Assembly: GCA_024398815.1 (NCBI GenBank)
Contig: JAKSIL010000024.1
Span: forward strand, 1 to 39,998
Origin: Fibrobacter sp.
Lineage (GTDB): Bacteria > Fibrobacterota > Fibrobacteria > Fibrobacterales > Fibrobacteraceae
DNA length: 39,998 nt
Direction of reading: 5' to 3'
In this document: in pieces, positions 15,326-24,000 of the stretch
Layout of the letters: every line of letters begins with the position of its first letter
Numbering within the stretch: position 1 is the stretch's first letter
Program-made: the position numbers and the translations under genes
The notes under the pieces: model-generated
What the model was told of the DNA's origin: nothing
Database searches by the model: none
Seen by the model: the letters and a program-made list of their open reading frames with translations, nothing else

Positions 15326-16852
15326 TTAGAACTGGGTGAAGAAGTCCCAAGTGGTTGCCGGAACCCAGGACTGGTTCTGACCGGGATCCTTGTGGTCCCA
15401 AATGTGGCCGCCGTTCTGCGTGCACCAACGCACCGGGAAGCGCGGGTCCACATCCTTGTAATCGTAGCACACGTGCGGGCCGTTGCCACCGTATTCCTGG
15501 GCCTGTTCCTTTGTAGCATCCTTGCCTTCGGCGCTTGCATACTTCAAAGCGGTATTACGAGCGGCACGGCCCATTTCCGGGCGGCAAAGATCGTCTTGCA
15601 AACCAAGCACGCCCATCCAGGCAATCGGCTTGCCCGTATGTTGCGGCAGCCAAATATTCACTTCGGCGGTTTCGAACACGGCCACGGCGCGGAGCACATC
15701 CTGGTGGTTCCTGGAAAGGCCGTTACTGAACATGGAACCGTAGCTGAAGCCCATGGAGAACACGCGGCTTGAGTCAATGCAGTAGTTGGATTCCATGAAG
15801 GCCAACAATTCATCGAACAACGTGTAGTCATCTTGGCCCCACGGAGCCTGATTGCCATTGCCTTCCGGGGCAATAAAGATGGAGGTCTTCTCGGTATCCA
15901 GATATTTCAAGCCGTGATAGCCTTCTTGCTGAACGCCACCGGCCCAGCCGCCCATGCAGTGCATACCGAAAATCAAACGATAAGGCTTGTTGTTGTCGTA
16001 ATTGTCAGGAATATCGATGCGAACGGTACGTTTGCCCTTGCTCCACTGGAAATCCCAACTGCCGCTCTTGGGAATGTTCCCTGGAGCAGCCTTGCCGCAA
16101 CCGCGTGTCGGCGCAGGAGCATTCTTGAGGCCCCAGCCGAAAGCATACTCCGGTTCCGCGGCAGGTTTCTTTTTAAGCGTCAATGCGAGCGTGGTATCGA
16201 TGAGGTTGTTTATCTTCACGGTGAGCGTATCGAAGCCTTCGGCAATAACGCGAAGATCGTCAGATTCGCCGGCCTTCATCAAGACCTTGCTCGCGCCGAC
16301 AGTTTCGCCTAGCGCAACACCGAACTTTCCGTTTGATGTGAACTTGAAGTTCTTCTGGGCGTTACCCACGCTCACGCGAGCGAAATAAGTGCCCTGGGCC
16401 TTCATGCTAGACTGCATGTCCACCGCACCGGAACCATACAACGTCTCGTTCAAAAGACGGTTACCCACCATGTCGAACACTTGAACGCGAACAGGCTGGT
16501 TTACACTCTGGGAATAAGAGAGTATTCCATTGTTCACGTTGACATAACCGACGGGAGCGTTTCCACGGATAGCGGCAATTCCCGGATCAGAGGGCTGCGA
16601 AGGGTCCGTAGTCGGATTCGCAGAAGGATCGGTTGTAGGATTCGTCGCCGGATCGTTAGCTTCATCCTGATGAATCTTGAATTCGCCATTAGCATCCGTA
16701 ACGGCGTTCAAGCCCTTGGCAACGAGAGAGACGGCTGCTTTTTCAACAGCCTTTCCACTTTCGTCACTAACCTTACCTGTCAAAGTAAAAGCATTTGCCG
16801 AAACGATCACACCAAGACCGAATGACAAGCCCATTATAAATGAGTGTTTCAT
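15326..16852 (-). CDS. Secreted CE1/PHB-depolymerase-like esterase, multidomain
   Basis: The 508-residue protein has a signal peptide ending near ANA (residue 21). A carboxypeptidase-regulatory-like beta domain (about 22-65) is followed by an Asn/Pro/Thr/Asp linker (TDPS repeats). Next comes a module resembling the type IX secretion sorting domain (about 100-180, with VQVFDMVGNRLLNE and GTYFARVSVG). The C-terminal alpha/beta-hydrolase is of the feruloyl esterase/polyhydroxybutyrate depolymerase type. The nucleophile is S370 in GFSYGS, H483 sits in GGHIWDH, and the acid is probably in LGLQDDLC. Disulfide-forming cysteines are likely. Export and action on plant-wall esters is inferred. I chose the ATG at 16852 because AAGGA lies 9 nt upstream; the ATG at 16861 is too close to that site. 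Confidence 0.8.
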   Translation of the reverse strand: MKHSFIMGLSFGLGVIVSANAFTLTGKVSDESGKAVEKAAVSLVAKGLNAVTDANGEFKIHQDEANDPATNPTTDPSANPTTDPSQPSDPGIAAIRGNAPVGYVNVNNGILSYSQSVNQPVRVQVFDMVGNRLLNETLYGSGAVDMQSSMKAQGTYFARVSVGNAQKNFKFTSNGKFGVALGETVGASKVLMKAGESDDLRVIAEGFDTLTVKINNLIDTTLALTLKKKPAAEPEYAFGWGLKNAPAPTRGCGKAAPGNIPKSGSWDFQWSKGKRTVRIDIPDNYDNNKPYRLIFGMHCMGGWAGGVQQEGYHGLKYLDTEKTSIFIAPEGNGNQAPWGQDDYTLFDELLAFMESNYCIDSSRVFSMGFSYGSMFSNGLSRNHQDVLRAVAVFETAEVNIWLPQHTGKPIAWMGVLGLQDDLCRPEMGRAARNTALKYASAEGKDATKEQAQEYGGNGPHVCYDYKDVDPRFPVRWCTQNGGHIWDHKDPGQNQSWVPATTWDFFTQF

Positions 16853-17018
16853 ACCAAACATTCCTTTTTGTTGTGTGTACTCTTAAATTATTTCAATATC
16901 TTCTGTTTTTTTTAAGGATTTGTAATTTTCCATGGATAATAAGTCAAAAAACGAGTTGCTGTTGAGATATTCTCAACGGATATTGAATGTTTACATAAAT
17001 TACCATTCGAAAACTTGC

Positions 17019-17026
17019 TATTTTTA
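17019..17026 (+). promoter_or_regulatory. TATTTTTA promoter box of mqnC
   Basis: TATTTTTA ends 4 nt before the ATG at 17031. The bases between are all A and there is no Shine-Dalgarno sequence. This is a weaker match than those of batD and the ModF-like gene. Confidence 0.35.
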
Positions 17027-17030
17027 AAAA

Positions 17031-18089
17031 ATGCTCGACTCCATCCTTGAAAAAACGACCGCTCCGAACTTCCGCCTTACGCCCGCCGAAGGCCTGGAAC
17101 TTTTGAAAAACGCCCATTGGAAAGATGTGGCAGAAGCGGCCGACAAGGTGCGCCACGCCCGGCTCCCCGGGAACCGCGTGGGCTATACGGCATTCCGCAT
17201 CGTGAACTACACGAACGTCTGCGAAGTCACCTGTAGTTTCTGCAGTTTTTGCAGGCCCGCCAAAAGCCCCGAAGCCTACGTGCTGAGCATCGACGAAATC
17301 CGCCAAAAGACCATCGAGGCCAAGGCGAAAGGCGCCGACCAGATTTTTTTGCAGGGCGGCGTGAACAAGGATATTCCGCTCAGTTACTACACCGACGTCC
17401 TGAAGATGCTCACCCGCGAAATGGGCGTAACCGTCCGTGGGTTTTCTCCGGTGGAACTTGTACGCATTGCCGAATTCAACAACATGCCGCTGGAATCGCT
17501 CCTGGACATTTTTAAAGAGGCAGGTCTCAGTTCCGTCCCGGGCGCAGGTGCCGAAATCCTTTCGGACCGCATGCGAGCGTTGCTAAGCCCGCGCAAACTC
17601 CCGGCGCAGCAGTGGTGCGACACGCTCGCCGCCTGCCACAAGAAAGGGCTTCCCGGCAGCGCGAACATCGTATTCGGCAGCGTGGAAACTCCCGAAGAAA
17701 TCATCGAGCACCTGGAATGCGTGCGCAAAACGCAGGACATCGCCCACGGATTCAAGAGTTTCGTGGTCTGGACATTCCAGCCGCAAACCGACAAGTTCCC
17801 CATCCGCCATGTAACCGGCGAAGAATACCTGAAACTCTTGGCGCTCAGCCGCCTCTACCTGGATAACGTGCCCCACATCGAGGTTTCGCTCCTCGGAATG
17901 GGTCTGGAACTGGGTGCGCAGGGGCTGCATGCCGGCGCCGACGACATCAACAGCATCGTCATCGAAGAGAACGTGCTCAAAAATCACGGTTTAACGACCA
18001 TTGAGCAAGCCGAAAAGTTCATTCTGGACGCAGGTTTCACTCCCTACCGCCGCGATTTGAACTTTTCCAACGAAAAAACCCCGGTTTAA
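17031..18089 (+). CDS. mqnC: Cyclic dehypoxanthine futalosine synthase (menaquinone, futalosine pathway)
   Basis: MqnC is a radical SAM enzyme that cyclises dehypoxanthine futalosine in the alternative menaquinone pathway. The 352 residues carry the cluster motif C64-x3-C68-x2-C71 inside NYTNVCEVTCSFCSFCR. Family blocks follow: IFLQGGVNKDIPLSYY, GLSSVPGAGAEILSDR and SFVVWTFQPQTDKFP. These fit MqnC better than its paralogue MqnE, whose proline-type block (INPTN) is absent here. No other mqn genes are adjacent, so the pathway is scattered. A hairpin overlaps the stop codon. Confidence 0.88.
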   Translation: MLDSILEKTTAPNFRLTPAEGLELLKNAHWKDVAEAADKVRHARLPGNRVGYTAFRIVNYTNVCEVTCSFCSFCRPAKSPEAYVLSIDEIRQKTIEAKAKGADQIFLQGGVNKDIPLSYYTDVLKMLTREMGVTVRGFSPVELVRIAEFNNMPLESLLDIFKEAGLSSVPGAGAEILSDRMRALLSPRKLPAQQWCDTLAACHKKGLPGSANIVFGSVETPEEIIEHLECVRKTQDIAHGFKSFVVWTFQPQTDKFPIRHVTGEEYLKLLALSRLYLDNVPHIEVSLLGMGLELGAQGLHAGADDINSIVIEENVLKNHGLTTIEQAEKFILDAGFTPYRRDLNFSNEKTPV

Positions 18090-18098
18090 CCCGAGGTT
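18077..18098 (-). terminator. Hairpin at the mqnC stop, T-run on the minus strand
   Basis: AACCCCGG and CCGAGGTT pair with one mismatch around a short loop that includes the mqnC TAA. On the minus strand six T follow, so it looks like an intrinsic terminator for transcription arriving from the small minus-strand gene. It could also act on mqnC in the plus direction, where a T-rich stretch lies 9 nt further on. Confidence 0.55.
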
Positions 18099-18139
18099 CT
18101 GTATATTTTTTGAGAGAGAAAAACTCTAATCTACGCAAA

Positions 18140-18202
18140 TTATGCGTTCTTTGTGTATTTCTTGAAGCTCTTGACCAAGAGAGCGGCGAGAATGCAGTAC
18201 AT
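18140..18202 (-). CDS. Possible 20-residue membrane-type micropeptide gene
   Basis: The peptide reads MYCILAALLVKSFKKYTKNA: a hydrophobic first half and a strongly basic second half. AAAGGAGT lies 5-6 nt before the ATG and is one of the best ribosome sites in the window. A TATATATATT tract (18309-18318) about 100 nt upstream could be the promoter, and a hairpin with six T (18077-18098) follows 42 nt after the stop. The complete set of signals argues for a real small gene in a gap otherwise without one. The shape recalls small hydrophobic peptides such as type I toxins, but that is only an analogy. The size makes a chance frame possible. Confidence 0.45.
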   Translation of the reverse strand: MYCILAALLVKSFKKYTKNA

Positions 18203-18306
18203 TTTTAACTCCTTTTAAAACTTTTTTCGGCTTTTTTCGGTTATTTTAGCCATTTTCTTTTTACGGCGCCAATGATAACAATTTTTTACTAACACGTCAA
18301 GGGTAA

Positions 18307-18318
18307 AAAATATATATA
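18307..18318 (-). promoter_or_regulatory. TATATATATT promoter candidate for the micropeptide gene
   Basis: On the minus strand TATATATATTTT contains a TAnnTTTT box (18307-18314). It would give a leader of about 100 nt before the ATG at 18202. Confidence 0.35.
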
Positions 18319-18417
18319 CAGTCGTCTTTTACGAAAAATTCGTTCTTTTTCCGTTCACGATTTCATTAATTACGCAAGTTTGACAATTTCCCCACATTTT
18401 GTCCAATCAAATTTTGG

Positions 18418-18425
18418 TAAATTTG
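18418..18425 (+). promoter_or_regulatory. TAAATTTG promoter box of batD
   Basis: TAAATTTG ends 4 nt before the ATG at 18430 and matches TAnnTTTG exactly. A TTTG lies 16 bp further upstream (18398-18401), a little closer than the usual Bacteroidetes -33 spacing. Confidence 0.5.
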
Positions 18426-18429
18426 GGAT

Positions 18430-20244
18430 ATGAAAAAGTTTTTGCTCATTTGTCTTGGTTTAGCAGCAATTGTAAATGCACGCCCCTCGTTGCAGGTGGA
18501 TCGCGACAGAGTCGAAGCCGGAAAATCTTTTGGATTACAGCTCGTCGTCCCTATTCAAGAATTGCCCTCCCCTCGCGAAGTTCCCCAGCTTGAAACTAGA
18601 AACGGTTTTGTTTTTGTCGGCCTCGACAGCGCCGACCAAATGATGCGTCCGAGCATGGAAGACATGTTCAACAGCTTTTTTAACGGCGGTGGCAGATCGT
18701 ACAAAGCGAGAGTCTATTCCTTTAAGCTCAAAGCCCCCAAAAAGACGGGTCAGTTGGACGTCGGGCAAATCACTTGGGAAATCGCCGGGCAAAAACAGAT
18801 CGTGGCAAATTCCATCCCGGTAAACGTGCAACGCAGCTACAACGACGACGCCCTTGCGGTAAGCCTCTCGGCTAGCAAAAAATCCATCTACGAAGGCGAA
18901 CAGTTCTATGTGACCCTCGGGCTCCACACCTACGAGCATTTTGAAGGAGGGCTTCAAGCCACCGACATGAGCACAGGGAACGATTTCATCGTCCACAGAA
19001 GCGACCTTTCCAACATGGAATTCAAGCCGGTCGAAGGCGCCCGGCGCGAAATGCAGGCCAGCGCCAAGTTCGCATGGCTCGCCCCCACCAAGAGCGGCAA
19101 CCTGCAAATTCCTCCGTTCAAGTTCAAGTACACCAAGCGCGGCGAACCCAAAGTCGTCGAAGAAAACAAGAACATGGGCGGAATGCAATTCCATTCCCAG
19201 ACCATCAAACAGGAATCCATCGAAGCCGAAGCGACTTCCCCTATCATCAACATTACTGTAAAGCCACTGCCCGCCGAAGGCAAACCCGAAAACTTCTCCG
19301 GCATGGTAGGCGACTACAAATTCAACGCCGAATTCGACCGCACGAATCTGAAAGTTGGCGAAGCCCTCACGCTCTCCATTTCCATCAAGGGCGACGGAAC
19401 CCCGGGAACCATCACCGACCCCAAGCTCCCCGACTTCAGCGATTTCCGCTCGGTGCCGCCCGAAAACAACATCTCTAAAAAGATTACCGGCAACAAGGTC
19501 GTCACTTCAAAGGACATCAAAGTTTTCCTTTATCCGAAAAAGAAGGGTTCGTTTGAAATTCCCGAAATCAGCTATTCCTGGTTCAACCCTTCCAAAAAAC
19601 AGTATGAAGTCGCAAAGGTCGGCCCCTGGACCATCGAAGTGGAAAAAGGTGACGCCAGCGCCGAAATGGTATTCCAGTCCCCTGCCGCGGCATCCGGCAC
19701 GCCGTCTGTCCAAAAGCAGGAAATCGAATCCCTCGGTTCCGACATACGTTTCATCCACAAAGTCACAGGGGCAAGCGAAAGCGGTGCACCGCACAGAAGC
19801 ATTCCCTTCTGGATTGCTTTCGTAGCGGCCCTTCCCTTCTACTTTATCGTTTCGTTCGTCATCACGCGCCGCCGCAAGCACATGGGCGACGCCGCCCTCG
19901 TGCGCAAGAACAAGGCGAACAAGATGCTCAAGGAAAAATTCGCCAAGGCGCGCGAAGCCCTGCAGAAGAACGAAGGCAAGGCGTTCTTCGCCGCCCTTGA
20001 AAACGGACTCGTCGATTATCTGAGCAACCTCACCAACCTGGAATTCAAGGGCATGACCCGCCCGCAAATGAAGCAGGAATTGGAAAAGCTCGGAATCAGC
20101 GCGGAAACCATCACCGCCATCGACAACTGGCTCGAAAAATGCGCCTTCGTACGCTTCGCCCCAGTCACGGCAAGCGCCGAAGAACAGGCCCAAATGCTCA
20201 AGGACGTAGAAAAGCTCTGCGAAGGCTTAAACAGACTTAAATAG
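18430..20244 (+). CDS. batD: BatD-like membrane protein (aerotolerance operon type)
   Basis: The 604 residues start with a signal peptide (MKKFLLICLGLAAIVNA). A large periplasmic region of beta-sandwich repeats follows, including the BatD-typical block GMVGDYKFNAEFDRTNLKVGEALTLSISIKGDG shortened here to its idea: a Tyr-Phe strand followed by a conserved VGE and a GxG turn. One membrane segment lies at about 458-482 (IPFWIAFVAALPFYFIVSFV), then a basic stop and a cytoplasmic helical tail with SNLTNLEFKGMTRPQM. This order is characteristic of BatD. Bat proteins are linked with oxygen tolerance and envelope stress, but the mechanism is unknown. The von Willebrand-domain partners BatA and BatB are not in this window. 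batE follows 15 nt later. Confidence 0.85.
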   Translation: MKKFLLICLGLAAIVNARPSLQVDRDRVEAGKSFGLQLVVPIQELPSPREVPQLETRNGFVFVGLDSADQMMRPSMEDMFNSFFNGGGRSYKARVYSFKLKAPKKTGQLDVGQITWEIAGQKQIVANSIPVNVQRSYNDDALAVSLSASKKSIYEGEQFYVTLGLHTYEHFEGGLQATDMSTGNDFIVHRSDLSNMEFKPVEGARREMQASAKFAWLAPTKSGNLQIPPFKFKYTKRGEPKVVEENKNMGGMQFHSQTIKQESIEAEATSPIINITVKPLPAEGKPENFSGMVGDYKFNAEFDRTNLKVGEALTLSISIKGDGTPGTITDPKLPDFSDFRSVPPENNISKKITGNKVVTSKDIKVFLYPKKKGSFEIPEISYSWFNPSKKQYEVAKVGPWTIEVEKGDASAEMVFQSPAAASGTPSVQKQEIESLGSDIRFIHKVTGASESGAPHRSIPFWIAFVAALPFYFIVSFVITRRRKHMGDAALVRKNKANKMLKEKFAKAREALQKNEGKAFFAALENGLVDYLSNLTNLEFKGMTRPQMKQELEKLGISAETITAIDNWLEKCAFVRFAPVTASAEEQAQMLKDVEKLCEGLNRLK

Positions 20245-20259
20245 TGTAGAGAGTAAAAA

Positions 20260-21030
20260 ATGAAATTTGGATTGAAGAACGTTTTAATTGCAGTTTTCGC
20301 CCTGGTCGTCTCCGGCTTTTGCACCAATAACGAATGCTCCGGTATCGAAACCGGCACCAAGGCATACAACGACGGCGACTTTGAAAGGGCCATCGACGAA
20401 TGGCGCACCTGCGCCGACAACGGCACCACCGACGCGGACTTATTCTACAATCTCGGAAACGCCTATTTCCGCAACGGCAATCTGGGCTTTTCCATATTCT
20501 ACTACAAAAAGGCTCTGCGGCTTAGGGCAAACGACGACGACATCATCCACAACCTGAAATTCGCGCAAGCCATGACCAAGGACAAGGTCGACGAAGACGA
20601 AGAAGAAAATCCGATTCTTTCGACACTTTTCAAAATCCACCATGCTCTTTCCTTGAAAGCACAGTTGTTCGTGCTCTTGGCGATTGTCTGGATTATAGCC
20701 CTGGTTTGCATCGGACGCAGACTTGTCGCTAGCGAAAAAGGCAAAAACGTCTGCACGGGATTCGTATTCGCTCTCACCGCATTCTTCTGCGTTGTCGGAG
20801 CAAGCGCCGCCTACAAGGTGATTGTCCTCGAAACGGAAGTCACGGGTGTCGTCACGGCAAAAGATGCCGACGTAACAAGCGCTCCGAACGACAAGGCTCA
20901 GACGCTCAATACGCTTTCAGAAGGCACCAGTTTCGAAGTGCTCGACGTCCAAGGGAACTTCGCGTCCATTCGACTTGGCGAAAAAGTCAAGGGATTCGTC
21001 AAGCTCTCCGAAGTCGGGATTGTTGAATAA
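20260..21030 (+). CDS. batE: BatE-like TPR membrane protein with SH3-type domain
   Basis: The 256 residues comprise a signal peptide (about 1-21), a TPR region (GTKAYNDGDFERAIDEWRTC, then LFYNLGNAYFRNGNLG), and a charged linker (DEDEEENP). Two membrane segments follow (about 130-150 and 163-185), and a C-terminal bacterial SH3-like domain ends the protein (VTSAPNDKAQTLNTLSEG). BatE proteins have exactly this TPR plus membrane plus SH3 order. It is 15 nt behind batD with GAGAG before the ATG, so the two are co-transcribed. The C-terminal domain may bind wall glycan. Confidence 0.82.
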   Translation: MKFGLKNVLIAVFALVVSGFCTNNECSGIETGTKAYNDGDFERAIDEWRTCADNGTTDADLFYNLGNAYFRNGNLGFSIFYYKKALRLRANDDDIIHNLKFAQAMTKDKVDEDEEENPILSTLFKIHHALSLKAQLFVLLAIVWIIALVCIGRRLVASEKGKNVCTGFVFALTAFFCVVGASAAYKVIVLETEVTGVVTAKDADVTSAPNDKAQTLNTLSEGTSFEVLDVQGNFASIRLGEKVKGFVKLSEVGIVE

Positions 21031-21054
21031 AATCCAACTTTCAAGCTCTTAAAA

Positions 21055-24000
21055 TTAGTTGAACCTGAGCATCAAGGCGATTTCGAACTGCAGTATCTGA
21101 CGCAGGTGCGGCGTTTCGTCGTCCAGCTTTTCGTGAATCTGGCGATACTCGATGTAGCTGCTCATGGACGCAATCTTGTTGAACTGGTAGCCGGCACTCG
21201 GTCTCAGGAACCATTCGTGGGTACGTGAAGGCACGGTGCGGTCCGTGAGGGACAGTTTCGGATTGTACGCCTCGTAAGTGTATTCGGGCACATCGAACTT
21301 TCTAAACACGCCATCCGTGCCGCTTTCCTTGTTCCACATGTCATAACCGGAATCGGGGTCGTACTGCTTGCGGATGGTCTTGTTGTAATCGTAGCCGGCG
21401 GTAAGTTTGAGATCGATATCGTTATCCAGCTTGAAGTACCACTTGAAGAACTGGAATCCGCGCTTTGTCTTGAGGGCGTACGAAATCGAGAGGTCGTTAC
21501 CGATGTTTATGGCGAAGTCATTGAACAAGGACGTGTGAATCCACGGGGTATCCCAGAAGTAGTCAGTCGTATCCTGGCTGTTTCCAAGGGAATCGGGCCA
21601 GCTAGGAATGCCAATCACTTCTTCCTTGGGCCTGCGGTCTGTAGATTCGATCTTCAAGCGAACGCTGTTGTCGATGCGGATGTTCTTTTGCGTAAGGATG
21701 CTGACTCTCACGAGAGGATTGAAGTTCCATTGCTGCGCCCAGGAATCTTCGGCACTCTGGAACGGCCTAACCGTGGTCGTATAGGTGTAATCGAACCTGT
21801 GCGACGTACTCACGCTGCGGAAATTATTCAAGAACGAAACGCGCTGCGAGAAGTTGGGCACGTTGACGCCGATGCCAATTTTCGGCCACACGGTCGTCGT
21901 ATCTATGTAGAGCGGATATTCGCGGGACTGCGAGAAATCTTCCTTCCATTGCAAATCACCCGTAATGCCGATATCCCAGAAAGGCAGCGTGATGCCGGTA
22001 CCCGTCTGGAACTGGCGAGACACGGAATGCTTGAAGCTGCCCTGGTAAACAAGGGTATCCACATGACGGTTACGATATTCAGCAAAGTCCGTATAGTCAT
22101 CGCGATGGTCTAGGCCCATGTCGCCCGAAACAATGTTCCAAAGTCCACGATTGCGGTAGCCGTTGCCGAGACCAAGGCCGTACAAATAATACTGAAGCGG
22201 AGTCACGCCCTGTTCTTCATCGAGCTGCGCCAAGGTAAAGTTTTCACCCACCGTGTTCGTACTCGCCGTCCAGCCGAAGCGGATTTCGCGCCACTTGATT
22301 TTATCGAGAGCCTTGGCGGCCGCGGATTCCTTGCCGAACAGCTGTACAAAATCCAGAATCTTGAACGTAGGCGTAAATTCAAAGCGGTTCGTCTGCGATA
22401 TGGTCCAGTAGTTCTTTTCTATCGAAGACTCGTCCCTGAAATCAAAGTCATCTGGAATCGTCTTCAACTGAGAGAAGTCCGAAGAGAACGTGGAGTTGAA
22501 CGGAATGAACGGAATAAGGCGAGGATTGAAACCGATGCGGAACTGTTGACTGCGGGAACGTTCGTTGCGGAGAATACCATAGGAACGACCGTACTCGCGA
22601 TGGCCCACGCTATCGACCTTGTAGAACGTGGTGCTATCGTAGAGGATGGTGTACGAATCGGGATTCTGCATGTCAATCGCATAAGTGGTATCGCCATCCG
22701 GAGAAACATTGGGAATCGTATCGTACGGAATGACAACCATACTATCGCGAGAGACGTAAACCTTTCTATCGGTATGGTCGTAGTCAAAGATGTAGTCGCT
22801 GGCAAAGAGTCCGCCTTCACGGGAATTGAAGAAGTTCTCCTTGACAAACGCTTCACGGTCGCCGCCACCGTACATGTCACGACGGATATTCAAAGAATAG
22901 CTGGTCGTAAGGAACGAAAGGATATTCCAGCGCATGTTCAACTTATGATTCAAATCGGCCGTATAGGTGACAATCTTGTCGACCTGCGGTTTCACGTAAT
23001 CCGGATCCCTGTCCTGGTCCACATAGCGGATATAGCTGAAATCAAACAGCGTCAAATCGAAGGTCTGCGGCCAGGGTTCCAATTCTGTTTTTGCGAACGA
23101 CTTTGCAAACGAATTATTGAACTTGGAAAGTCCATCGAAAGGTTTCCACTTGAACAGGCTGAAGGTACCGAGTTTATATTCCAACACCGTGTGATACGAA
23201 TACGTAGAATCCGCATTCGTTGTGGCACGGCCTTCTGTCTGCGTATAGGAATAACTGATGGCCGGACGTTCCAAGAACACCTGGTTTGCAATTTCGCCCA
23301 CTACAGTTTCCGAAGCCTTGTAATCCTTGCTATAGCTTATGCTGAACGACTTCGTGCGTTCGTAGCTTTCGTAACCCTTGGATTCGCCCTCGTTGCGAAG
23401 TTCCTCTTCCTTTTTATCCGACGTGACCGCAAGCTCGTTCTGGAACATGTCCTTGGTAAGTTCCGAGAAGCTGCTCTTTTCAAGAATCATGTCGTCGGTA
23501 GGCTTCATGTACGGACGTTTCGTCGTGCTGCTGTAGCCCAAGTTCATGGGAATATGGAAGCCGAGCGAATCATCGAGGAACTTGTTCAAACTGATGCTAG
23601 CGTCTGCAGACAGGTCGAGCTGGGATGCGGCATCCGAAAGTTTCGGCTTGGGAGAACCGCCCGTAGACGACAATGTTGCAAAGGCACCATCCTGATAACG
23701 CACTGCACCGGAAAGCGAAAGGAAGTCGGCAAAGTTGACCTGGGCACCTGTACGGGCCGCATAGCCCCATTCCGTATCCATGTTCGACAAGCGCATTTCA
23801 TCAATCCAGAAGGTACCCTTCAAGTCTTCGGCACTCGCGTTGGAGTCTGCGATAATCACAAAGCGCATCCAGTCGACACTCGTGATAGACGGATTACCCA
23901 CCAACTTCAAACGTTCTTCACGATCACCGCCGAGGTCCTTTTCGACAGGTTCGATAAACGGCGGACGGCGTCCACGTTTCAAGTCAGAGAAGTCGGCGAT

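Larger units (their letters stand above)
18090..18429. other. 340-bp gap between mqnC and batD
   Basis: No long frame is present. The gap holds the possible 20-codon minus-strand gene (18140-18202), its candidate promoter, a 10-bp direct duplication CTTTTTTCGG (18221-18240), and the batD promoter box at its right end. Confidence 0.6.
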
